A stretch of 64,000 nucleotides of DNA from Rivularia sp. MS3 (GTDB lineage Bacteria > Cyanobacteriota > Cyanobacteriia > Cyanobacteriales > Nostocaceae), in NCBI GenBank assembly GCA_019192545.1, contig JAHCMI010000047.1, positions 1 through 64,000 on the forward strand, given 5' to 3'. The translations under genes were made by a program, and so were the position numbers. This document shows positions 56,335 to 64,000 of this stretch, piece after piece (within the stretch, counting starts at the first letter, position 1; each line of letters opens with the position of its first letter). Below the pieces are notes generated by a model. The model worked only from the letters and a program-made list of their open reading frames with translations. It was not told the DNA's origin and made no database searches.

Positions 56335-57371
56335 GAAGAAACGTTTACCAGATAAAAACTCCATTCCTTTAGCTGGAGTGGAGTTAACAAATAGGAATAT
56401 TTTATAGAAAAGCGATAAGCTATAGCGGTTTTGTATTGATTGAAATACAAATATTGCGATAAAAATTTGGACGGGCAGTATACAGCTTTAACCGCACTTG
56501 ATGATGAACGCGCAATCTAATACAAGTAGCTCATCGTGAATAAATATAGTTGTGAGTTGTGATTTGTGACACTACAACGCTGATTATTACGTTGAAAATT
56601 CCATTAAGTGTCATAGGGTTCCCATTAAAAATTATGATAGCGAAGAAATTTTTAAGAGGTTCCTCTCATAGCAACAGCAGTTTTGCTTGAAGATAATTCC
56701 GCCCTCGCAAAGTGGCGCTCTGTTGTACGAAGTGACGTGGAAAACCTTAAGACTGCACGCACTGTTTCACCGCAAACTGCCTCCCCTACACAAAAAATGT
56801 GCCGGTTGCGGCCATTCCTACTCCCTTTCTGGCAGAAGATTACCGTTTGGGGTTGAGTGAGAGAGTGAGAGAGGGAGAAATTTTCATAGGAAATCTTAGA
56901 GCGGAATGGGAGTATTTATAAAAAAATGGTATCGCAGTCCTATATGACTCGTGAGAAAGATAGCTGCCAGAAACCCGGTTTTGCAGAAAAACCGGGTTTC
57001 TCAAATCTCACAAGTGATTTAAGAATGCTATATAACTAATAATTCTTAAACATGCAGACTTTCAACCTTCGGGTAGCGCTACATTAAAAAATCAAAAAAT
57101 CTAAAAAAATTAAATTCTCTTGCACAAAAAAAATCGCATTATTAACTCAAAATTATCGATTCACATTAGTATTTTTTTATCATAACCTTCGGGTACAAAT
57201 ATTTAATACCTGATAACAAGCAGGCAATAAGTAAGTCGGCACAAATAAAGTACCGCTATATAACGAAATGTAAATCACCCTTAAACCCTTATTGCTACTC
57301 GCTACTTCTTTTGCCTAACTACGATTTTAAACACTAAGTTACTTAACCCTAATTATTTACGCTTTAGTACT
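56335..57371. other. Intergenic region with hairpin and a GC-richer patch
   Basis: About 1 kb without a gene I can support. Two things stand out: a GC-richer stretch at about 56680-56850 without coding character, and a strong hairpin at 56969-57001. The rest is AT-rich with two copies of aaccttcgggta (57065 and 57185). Confidence 0.5.
56969..57001. terminator. Strong hairpin (agaaacccggtttt/aaaaccgggtttct)
   Basis: A 14-base perfect stem with a short loop; both strands end in T-rich arms, so it may work bidirectionally. It belongs to the gaaacccggttt repeat family. It is 630 bases past the amidohydrolase stop, so its role for that gene is doubtful. Confidence 0.5.
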
Positions 57372-57938
57372 TTATTCCCTATTTACTCTTATAAAACTAT
57401 TTTTCTTATTATTGTCATACTTAATTCCATATCCTTTTTCTTTTAAAATTCTAATCAGTTCGCCAGTTCGTGGTTTATTAGCACTCTCTTCTAAGCCTAA
57501 TAATAATTTCAAATACTTATTTAAACCTTTTGATGCTTCTTTCTGCAAATTTCTGATTCTAGCATCAAGCCTATCTTTGTATTTGATTAATTCTCCTTTT
57601 CTTGGCAATCTATTTTCATCATATATAAAAGCAATTTCACGACCCGAATATCCATAAAGGCATAAACATAGATAACGCTTTTCAAACTGCGTCAGCCTAC
57701 AATTCGGTTTGAATTCACAATCTCTTTTAATTTGTTGAAGGGTATGAAGTAATCGGCTTATATCAAGCCCTGACTTCTTTTGAGCTAAATTGATCGGCTG
57801 TAAGTTAATTAGTTCGTCGAGCAAACAATTAATATCAGGTTCGGAATTTTCTGGGGCTGAATCAGTCGATCCTACATTAATCAGTTGATGGAGTAAGCAG
57901 TTAATATCAAGTCTCTGAGAAGAATCACGATATTTCAT
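57372..57938 (-). CDS. Hypothetical protein with triple N-terminal repeat and HTH-like middle
   Basis: The 188-residue protein is not recognised. Three diverged copies of a repeat of about 24-28 residues open it: LDINCLLHQLINV, PDINCLLDELINL, LDISRLLHTLQQI. The middle (LTQFEKRYLCLCLYGYSGREIAFIYDE) reads like the start of an HTH of the sigma-70 region 4/LuxR kind, and the C-terminal helix (RARIRNLQKEASKGLNKYLK-like) and RTGELIRILKEKGYGIKYD resemble a wHTH tail found in cyanobacterial NB-ARC/effector-associated regulators. A DNA-binding role is inferred. ATG at 57938. Confidence 0.65.
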   Translation of the reverse strand: MKYRDSSQRLDINCLLHQLINVGSTDSAPENSEPDINCLLDELINLQPINLAQKKSGLDISRLLHTLQQIKRDCEFKPNCRLTQFEKRYLCLCLYGYSGREIAFIYDENRLPRKGELIKYKDRLDARIRNLQKEASKGLNKYLKLLLGLEESANKPRTGELIRILKEKGYGIKYDNNKKNSFIRVNRE

Positions 57939-58326
57939 ACTTTGAAATAATTCGGTAGATACAAAACCTTCTGTCTCAAAATATCATTAATTCAATCACA
58001 AATAAACCCGACAATTAATAAATTTCAGAAATTATGTCGGGTTGCTTTTGTGTCAGTTTTTTGATTAATCTGTTTAATGTAGTAGCGCAATAAATAGCAG
58101 CAAATGCAGCAAAGAATAAAGCGATACAAAACTCATTGTAAACATTATTACTTTTGTACTCGAATATAAAGGTTAGCTTTTGAATAAATGCTGTATTGAG
58201 CAATTAAAACAGTAGCGAAGAAGTAATTGATGGAACCGATAGTTACTTTTCCTGTATGAGGGCATAAGGTTAGCCCCTACAACCTTCTCAACAAAATTTG
58301 ATTACTACTTGATAGGATTATCAGCG

Positions 58327-59076
58327 GTGTTTTTAAAATCTAAACTTCTTATTTCCACTTTGGTTGCGTTACCTCTTAGCGTGTTTTCATTCAAAGCTTT
58401 GTCTCCAACGTTTAAAGCCATTGGAAACGCGCCATCAAGCATAAATAAAAGTGTTCAAAGCGATGCAAAAAAATCTGGCGAGACTGAGACTAAAGTAAAT
58501 ACCGGAGGAACCAGAACTAGGTTTGGTATAAGCTCGAAAACTATGTTAGTCGCTCATGCTCCTAAGAGAAGATCGAGAACTATCAAAACATCTCGTGCTT
58601 CTAGAAGAAGATCGAAAACTATCAAAGTAGCTCGCGCCTCTAGAAGAAGAAGAGGATTGTATTGGAGATTACCTTGGGTTGGAGCAACTGCAACAGTAAC
58701 TCAGCGCTGGCATTCAGATAGCTGGGGTAGATATAAAAGCATAGATTTTGGATTGCCTGCTGGAACACCTGTAGTGGCTCCTATTGCAAGTAGAGTCTTA
58801 TCGTTTTGTAATGCGGGTAGAAATCATCTTGCAATTCGCCTACAAGCTGCTGATGGCAATAGATATAGCTTAGTTCACGTTAAATCTAGAAGCGTGTATG
58901 TCAATAAAAGATATAGAAAGGGTCAAATAATAGGAGTTATAGCAGGTAATACACCTCGAAATCGTTGCGCTAGATCTACTGGTCCACATTTGCATATGTC
59001 TTTTCCAAGGCAGAATTTTAAATTAGGTAGATATTGGTTCTCGCGTAGATATATCCCTAGAAGATTGAAGCCTTAA
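58327..59076 (+). CDS. M23-like peptidoglycan endopeptidase, secreted
   Basis: The 249-residue protein (GTG at 58327 with AGGA 9 bases upstream; a TTG at 58309 is an alternative) has a hydrophobic N-terminal export signal (about residues 4-25), a strongly basic region with three copies of an RRSRTIKTSRAS-like unit, and a C-terminal LytM/M23 domain: HSDSWGRYKSIDFGLPAGTP (metal His/Asp), GPHLHMSF (HxH). The spacing of the first motif is longer than the usual HxGxD, so the fold is clear but activity is less sure. It is a cell-wall hydrolase or binder in the periplasm. It is isolated from other genes. Confidence 0.8.
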   Translation: MFLKSKLLISTLVALPLSVFSFKALSPTFKAIGNAPSSINKSVQSDAKKSGETETKVNTGGTRTRFGISSKTMLVAHAPKRRSRTIKTSRASRRRSKTIKVARASRRRRGLYWRLPWVGATATVTQRWHSDSWGRYKSIDFGLPAGTPVVAPIASRVLSFCNAGRNHLAIRLQAADGNRYSLVHVKSRSVYVNKRYRKGQIIGVIAGNTPRNRCARSTGPHLHMSFPRQNFKLGRYWFSRRYIPRRLKP

Positions 59077-60462
59077 ACTTAATTCACGTTTCTTGTATTA
59101 AGTACAGGATTTACGCAAACTAAAGTTGTCATTGCCACCGAATCGGCGCTGTTTGGGGAAGCGATTACCCGCAGGATATGGATTGTTTCAGCCCTTGGAC
59201 AGACTATCCGCACTGCGGTGAATAGGTTGTTAAAGCATTTTTGTTAGGACAGATTAGGCTAGTAGTCCACCACATTAATTTTGAGAGGTAGATATCAAAT
59301 CCGCCTGGGGTTGAAAACCCTAGTCTAATAGCAAAAGTCCTCTTTAGACGACTGCGGAACACACCGCAAAACTAATGTGGTCAAATATTAGTGTTCGACC
59401 ACATCAATTTTGATGACTTGATAAGACTCCTTGTAAGTTGGGTTGAAAATCGAGAAACCTAACTCGGGTGTTGGGTTGCGCGGAGCTTAACCCAACCTAC
59501 CTTCTTCCATTACTATTACCTCTAATAACTTATGTGGTGAAGCACTAGTGTGATAGACATCTCCCGCAAAAGATTGACTCTAGTTGCTTTCTCTAACCCC
59601 CGTGAGTCCCCTTCCCTAAGAAGGAATTAGGGTTTAAAGCCTCTCTTGTTGCAGGAGAGAGGTATTGTTTATTTTCCACAAATGTCTAATCGGGTAATTT
59701 GTCAACCACCCCCGACTTGAATTTGGGGGTTTCCAACCTAAAAATTATGAAATAGACGAAAAGGTTCTCAATCAAGGGAACCCTTTTGTTCATTTTTACT
59801 TTGACTTATTTACTTTAACTTATTCAGATATCCTAATTTGCGGTTAATTGCTTCGTATTTTTTAGCATTAGCCGTATATATTTAATATTGATATTCAAAA
59901 AAAACATAACTTCTATCCGGAGTTATGCAACTTATGCATGAATTTTATAACAACTAGAGGGACGCAATATTTATGTAGGATGTCCATTGTCCATCCTACA
60001 TTTTCTTAGTGAAAAACATTAACTATGTATGCTATTCCATATTCAGCACTATCCGGATAAAAAATAAAAAGAATTTAGCGTTGCTGATTGAAAGTATGAA
60101 TTTGTCTAAACTAGAAGCGCAAAACCCTATAAAAACGTTGCTTAATCATGCTAAAAATGTAAATTCATACCCAGATTTAGCAACGCCAAGAATTTTCTGA
60201 TTGTAAAGAATAAGATGTCTTATCATCAATGATAGCGTTTCTGAATAGAGAAATTTTCACAAATCAATATTGTAGCTGAATGATTTGAAAAGCAATTAAT
60301 CGGTTTTGTGTTTCCTTCCCTCCTACTTCCTTTCTCGAAAAATAATTTAATTAGGTAAACAAATTTCGATATTCATGTTTTAATAACAACATTCGCGGAA
60401 CCTCAGTAACGCTAACACACTCATAAAGTACACATAAAATACAAAGAATTACTTAACCTCGA
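59077..60462. other. Long intergenic region of dispersed repeats
   Basis: About 1.4 kb holding a ggatttacgcaaact motif (59107), a palindromic element (59270-59400), ttgggtt-type inverted repeats (59430-59505: gttgggttgaaaa with cttaacccaacc), a weak hairpin at 59758-59789 (aaaaggttctc/gggaacccttttg) and AT-rich DNA. A 63-codon frame at 60009 is not convincing. Confidence 0.55.
59270..59400. repeat. Palindromic dispersed element, relative of 3250-3331
   Basis: It runs aaatccgcctggggttgaaa, accctagtctaatagc and agtcctctttagacgact, the same order of features as the element at 3250. It is flanked by complementary copies of ccacattaattttgag-type and taatgtggtc-type sequence, so the ends may be terminal inverted repeats. 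Confidence 0.55.
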
Positions 60463-62043
60463 ATGTCTAAAAAGTCTTCCCTAAGTTTATTATTATTATT
60501 CTTCGGAGTTCAATTTGGTGTCAATCAGCAAGCAGCAACAGCACAAACAAATTCAGGAGTAGTAATACCAACAACTCCTAGAAATACACCTCGGGTTCCC
60601 AGTCGAACTATACCTACACTTCCTAGAAGAATACCGACAACTCCTAGAGATACACCCGTAACTCCAAGAAATAGTCCCGCACCTTCAGGAAACAGATTTT
60701 GCGCTTCGAGATTAAATTATGCAGTAGATTCTATAATAAATCGCGCTCAATTTAATAGAACCCATTGGGGTATTTTAGTACAAAATCTTGGTTCCCCGCG
60801 AACGCTTTACAGCCGCAATCATAAGAAATACTTTACTCCTGCATCTGTTACTAAATTAATGACAACTGCGGCTGCAACACAGGCACTTAGTCCTAATTAT
60901 AGTATCCGTACTTCAGTGTACGAAAGTGGTAATGGTGTAGTACAAGTAGTTGGTAGAGGAGATCCTAGTTTAAAAGACGAACAGCTTGAAGTCTTAGCTA
61001 AACAATTGCGTCAAAAAGGTATTCGTCGAATTAACCAGTTAATAGCTAACGATAGTTATTTCCAAGGTGAAGCTGTTGAACCAAGTTGGATGTGGGAAGA
61101 CGTACAGTTTTACTACGGCGCGCCGGTTAACAGTTTGATGTTAAATGAAAATGCTGCTGTAATTAAGTTGTATCCTCAAAGAGTTGGCAGACGTTTGTTA
61201 TTAAAGTGGGATAATCCTTTAAATGCATCTGGATGGAAAGTTGTTAACCAAACGGTGACAGCACCAAAAGGCACAAAGAAATATATAGAAGTTAAGCGGG
61301 ATTTAAAAGGACAAACCTTATATTTAAAAGGGCAGCTTGCTGAAGACTCTCGCCCTGATGTAACCGCGATCGCTGTATTTAATCCCATACAAAATTTCTT
61401 GACACATTTTCGCCAAAGCTTGAGAAAACAAGGAATTTCAGTAGCAAAAGTTTACCGGGGAACTAAGAAAATCAGCGGAAGAGAATTAGCCGCAGTACAA
61501 TCACCACCATTATCTGAATTGATTGCAGAAACAAATATAAATAGTAATAATTTGTATGCAGAAGCTTTACTAAAAGCATTAGCGACTAGAAAACCTTTAG
61601 AAAGAAACCAAACAACCGTTGATGCAGGTTTGGAAGTGATGAAGTCAACTTTAGCACAAATTGGAGTTGACCCCACAACCTATAAATTAGTAGACGGTTC
61701 AGGTTTATCTCGTAAAGATTTAATCAGCCCTCAAGCATTAGTGCAGACATTACAGGGAATGGCTCGTTCGCCTTACGCTTCGGTTTTCCGCGCTTCCCTA
61801 CCAGTTGCGGGTAAAAATGGCACTTTAAAATATCGTTTCAAGGATATAGCCCCTGAAGGTTTGGTACAAGCGAAAACCGGAACCATGACTGGTGTTGTAA
61901 CCCTTGCTGGATATGTTAACGCACCGAATTATGGCCCCGTAGCATTCAGTATTATGGTGAATCAAACCGAACAGCCAATTAGAACTGTGAGGAATGCAAT
62001 CGATGAGATTGTGGTGCATTTAAGTAAAATGCAAAGGTGTTAA
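60463..62043 (+). CDS. dacB: D-alanyl-D-alanine carboxypeptidase/endopeptidase (PBP4, S13 family)
   Basis: The 526-residue penicillin-binding protein of class C has an export signal (about residues 1-28), a Pro/Thr/Arg-rich linker (about 37-78; copies of TTPRNTPR), then the S13 peptidase. The catalytic motifs are SVTK (in TPASVTKLMTTAA, near 128), SNN (in INSNNLYAEAL, near 362) and KTG (in AKTGTMTGVV, near 474). It trims or cleaves D-Ala crosslinks in peptidoglycan. The extra Pro-rich linker is not part of the standard domain and may span or anchor to the wall. It has its own terminator-like hairpin downstream. Confidence 0.93.
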   Translation: MSKKSSLSLLLLFFGVQFGVNQQAATAQTNSGVVIPTTPRNTPRVPSRTIPTLPRRIPTTPRDTPVTPRNSPAPSGNRFCASRLNYAVDSIINRAQFNRTHWGILVQNLGSPRTLYSRNHKKYFTPASVTKLMTTAAATQALSPNYSIRTSVYESGNGVVQVVGRGDPSLKDEQLEVLAKQLRQKGIRRINQLIANDSYFQGEAVEPSWMWEDVQFYYGAPVNSLMLNENAAVIKLYPQRVGRRLLLKWDNPLNASGWKVVNQTVTAPKGTKKYIEVKRDLKGQTLYLKGQLAEDSRPDVTAIAVFNPIQNFLTHFRQSLRKQGISVAKVYRGTKKISGRELAAVQSPPLSELIAETNINSNNLYAEALLKALATRKPLERNQTTVDAGLEVMKSTLAQIGVDPTTYKLVDGSGLSRKDLISPQALVQTLQGMARSPYASVFRASLPVAGKNGTLKYRFKDIAPEGLVQAKTGTMTGVVTLAGYVNAPNYGPVAFSIMVNQTEQPIRTVRNAIDEIVVHLSKMQRC

Positions 62044-62050
62044 GTTGTTA

Positions 62051-62086
62051 AGTTATAGAGACACAATACATCGCGTCTCTATAACT
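62051..62086. terminator. Hairpin downstream of dacB
   Basis: AGTTATAGAGAC and GTCTCTATAACT form a perfect 12-base stem with a 12-base loop, 8 bases after the stop. A second small palindrome cgtagcaatgctacg follows at 62097-62111. There is no T run, so it may be a dispersed repeat doing terminator duty for two convergent genes. Confidence 0.5.
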
Positions 62087-62157
62087 TCAGATAAGACGTA
62101 GCAATGCTACGCCTCTACATTAAATTAATTTAGCTAACTAAATTAACTAAATTAACT

Positions 62158-62730
62158 TTATCCGATAGCAGTACAACACAATACTTTTAAAGTCATCTTC
62201 TCTGAAGACTCATCAAAAAGTATTTCTTCTACTACATAAATACCGTCTCTGAAAAAATCATTTTGACTCGATTCCGAATTATTCAGTTTTACTGTAACTT
62301 CACCCGATTCATTCTCCAATTTAAAGGCGCTTAACGGAATTCTTGTCAAAGAGTTCCGTGCAAAAGCAGATGATTCCTCACCCGTAATTGATACATCCCT
62401 ATCGCTGTAAATTGCTCGATTCAAATCAAAATTAACCTTTTTAATGCGGTTAAAATTAATTATTTCAGAATCACTATTCAAAGTTACTTCAATCTGTTTT
62501 GCTTGCAAATCAATATTTACCCAACCTATTTTAGATACTCCTCCAACTAACTTGACATTTGCCTTTTGCGGAAAAACGACTCTAACAGATTTCTGGGCAG
62601 TATGTGATTTTATTACAGATATTGGAATTGCAGACTTTTCAACTTCAGAAAATTTGCTCTGGTTGCATCCTGTCAGCCCGAAAAAAGCAGCTAATAATGT
62701 AATTAGCAACACTTTAGATAATACCTTCAT
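62158..62730 (-). CDS. Putative lipoprotein, paralog of next gene
   Basis: The 190-residue protein has an N-terminal lipoprotein signal: positive start MKVLSK, hydrophobic LLITLLAAFFGL and lipobox LTGC with Cys at 22. The mature part is beta-rich and resembles the product of 62946-63518 position by position (VKLVGGVSKIGWVNI against VELKGGKLKYGWLTQ; INFNRIKKVNF against INFKDIKKLKF). I do not recognise the family. It is convergent to dacB. It was probably produced by tandem gene duplication. Confidence 0.75.
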   Translation of the reverse strand: MKVLSKVLLITLLAAFFGLTGCNQSKFSEVEKSAIPISVIKSHTAQKSVRVVFPQKANVKLVGGVSKIGWVNIDLQAKQIEVTLNSDSEIINFNRIKKVNFDLNRAIYSDRDVSITGEESSAFARNSLTRIPLSAFKLENESGEVTVKLNNSESSQNDFFRDGIYVVEEILFDESSEKMTLKVLCCTAIG

Positions 62731-62945
62731 GTATCTAACCTAAGTGTTATTTTATATTCATCATACTTCAATTTTTTTTGATTTAAGGTATAGCAATTTG
62801 TTAAAAGCGAATAAATAAAGCTTTTTTTTGTTTATTAATTGAGTTTCTTAAACAAATATTATAGTGACTAAAACAAAAAATTAAAAACCCGGTTTTAACA
62901 TAAACCAGATTTTATCATTTTTAATATTATTGTAAGCTTAGTTGC

Positions 62946-63518
62946 TTATATATGTAGAAATACTTTCATGTTCATTTTTTGTAATGACTCATCAAACTCT
63001 ATAGTCTCTATCACATATTTGCTATTAAAGATGAGTTGTTCGGAGCTAGCAAGTATAGAATTAGTTAGCTTTAAGTTGGCTCTATCAACTCTATTTGTTT
63101 GTAACTGAAAATCTTTTGTCGGAACACCTAGCCAAGTTTCCTGTTTTACTTCAGATAATTGTTTTTCGTTCCTAACTAAAATGTCGGGAGAAGAAAATGG
63201 TGCTTTACCAATGACAAATTTCAACTTTTTTATATCCTTGAAATTTATCTTTTGATAATTACCCTGCCAAGTAATTTGAAGTTCTTTTTTTGCAGAATTA
63301 AATTGAGTTAGCCATCCATATTTTAGCTTTCCTCCTTTCAACTCTACAGTCACCTGCGGTAACAAAAGTGTTATTGAATCATCAACTGGCACTTGTTCAA
63401 TTTGTAATGATGAATTAGGCAATTTTGTATCCTTAGATAACAAAATTTGATTGTATCCTAAGATTCCAACAACCGAAGCTACTAGTGTAATTAGGAACAC
63501 TTTTGGCACTAGTTTCAT
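62946..63518 (-). CDS. Putative secreted protein, lipobox-less paralog
   Basis: Also 190 residues, and parallel to 62158-62730 throughout. Its signal region ends GILGYNQ where the paralog has GLTGCNQ: the lipobox Cys is replaced by Tyr (TAC for TGC, one base). Unless another signal is used, it would be an uncleaved or differently processed secreted protein. The function is unknown. It lies 215 bases upstream of its paralog, same strand. Confidence 0.75.
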   Translation of the reverse strand: MKLVPKVFLITLVASVVGILGYNQILLSKDTKLPNSSLQIEQVPVDDSITLLLPQVTVELKGGKLKYGWLTQFNSAKKELQITWQGNYQKINFKDIKKLKFVIGKAPFSSPDILVRNEKQLSEVKQETWLGVPTKDFQLQTNRVDRANLKLTNSILASSEQLIFNSKYVIETIEFDESLQKMNMKVFLHI

Positions 63519-63649
63519 GTATCCTAAAAAAGTGTTAATTTTTACTGATAATACTGGGTTGTTTTTTGATAATAAAGTATAAAAAATACTATTGAAGATA
63601 ATTATCCGTCTTTTTTTATTTAAAAATACTTATAAGGTAAATCCGGAAA

Positions 63650-64000
63650 TTAATCTATAAAAAGACTGTTTTTTTGTTCTACGATACATTTAAAAGCTAT
63701 ATAAGAACCAATAACAATATCATAACCAATGCAAATTATTGGATACCATCGAGGAACAAATATTGTTAAACTGTGATTGTCAATTAGTAAATCCCAAATT
63801 GGATGTATAAACCATCCTATCGCTAAAAACCAGAATGAATATTTTACTCCTAGCAACGCAATTATGCTGAATATAATTACTCCTATAATTTCAGTTAATA
63901 TCCAGGTACCATTTTGACTCAAAGAAGAAAAATAGACATAGACTAAAGCCGCAATAATTAAAGCTGTAGCATAGAATTTACGATAATTTTTAAAAGGTAA
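63650..64000 (-). CDS. Small membrane protein, DUF6010-like, truncated by window edge
   Basis: The open frame runs to the window edge, giving at least 116 residues (the first in view read LPFKNYRKFYATALIIAALV). It has three or four hydrophobic segments: about residues 10-24, 35-55, 55-75 (FLAIGWFIHPIWDLLIDN) and 80-103. The GWxxHPxWDxxxD signature recalls the DUF6010 family of bacterial membrane proteins. The function is unknown. The true start lies outside the window; a TTG at 63922 is not the start. Confidence 0.6.
   Translation of the reverse strand, partial: LPFKNYRKFYATALIIAALVYVYFSSLSQNGTWILTEIIGVIIFSIIALLGVKYSFWFLAIGWFIHPIWDLLIDNHSLTIFVPRWYPIICIGYDIVIGSYIAFKCIVEQKNSLFID

Noticed and set aside
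58015-58203. 62-codon minus-strand frame with a hydrophobic centre
   Set aside because: It needs a TTG start without a ribosome site and has no recognised relative; it could be chance in AT-rich DNA.
60009-60200. 63-codon plus-strand frame with GTG start
   Set aside because: No ribosome site or family features, and it lies within a repeat-filled gap.

Overview
The window is AT-rich DNA carrying GCGATCGC (HIP1) palindromes, dispersed heptamer-type repeats, carboxysome shell genes, a HetZ-type differentiation protein and a heterocyst-glycolipid-like polyketide cluster. Together these point to a filamentous heterocyst-forming cyanobacterium (Nostocales: Nostoc/Calothrix/Rivularia-like). I see no tRNA, rRNA, CRISPR array or intact transposase.

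Layout. 0-10 kb: comB (sulfolactate phosphatase), a LysR regulator divergent from a 3-hydroxyisobutyrate-dehydrogenase-type reductase, a repeat-filled gap with a long inverted repeat, an M61 peptidase, a Crp-type regulator, a protein resembling the non-ATPase part of PilB/GspE, and a HetZ-related protein. 10-18.5 kb: satellite ccmK4/ccmK3, a DUF3616 protein, then a molybdenum hydroxylase operon (2Fe-2S, FAD/4Fe-4S and Mo subunits) with its own XdhC and MobA-like maturation factors. 18.5-28 kb: a decayed NhaP-type antiporter, mgtE, a small orphan protein divergent from a PGM1-related ATP-grasp ligase, a zinc-ribbon Ser/Thr kinase with membrane tail, a pentapeptide-repeat protein, an orphan protein and a LuxR-type regulator.

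29.5-49.5 kb: a co-directional cluster for an exported glycolipid. It holds an HglE-like KS-AT-ACP-ACP synthase, a KR-DH protein, a PfaB/HglC-like protein, a PfaD-type enoyl reductase, an ACP-thioester reductase (HglB/HetM), two tandem paralogous GT2 glycosyltransferases and a DevBCA-type ABC exporter. The order fits chain building, reductive release to a fatty alcohol, glycosylation and export. A candidate NtcA box lies at its 5' end. Heptamer repeats occupy most junctions and supply several stop codons.

49.5-54.7 kb: a three-gene minus-strand RNA-repair-like cassette: a KxDG RNA ligase, an HD plus P-loop polynucleotide-kinase fusion, and a roughly 1040-residue protein joining DUF504, an EEP nuclease, a 2H phosphoesterase and a poly(A) polymerase module of eukaryotic type. 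Intergenic-type repeats have entered this last protein in frame. This is the most unusual system in the window.

55-64 kb: an M20 amidohydrolase, an orphan protein with a triple internal repeat, an M23-like endopeptidase, a PBP4-type D-Ala-D-Ala carboxypeptidase, two paralogous secreted proteins (one has lost its lipobox cysteine), and a membrane protein cut by the window edge. Large gaps here hold repeats only.
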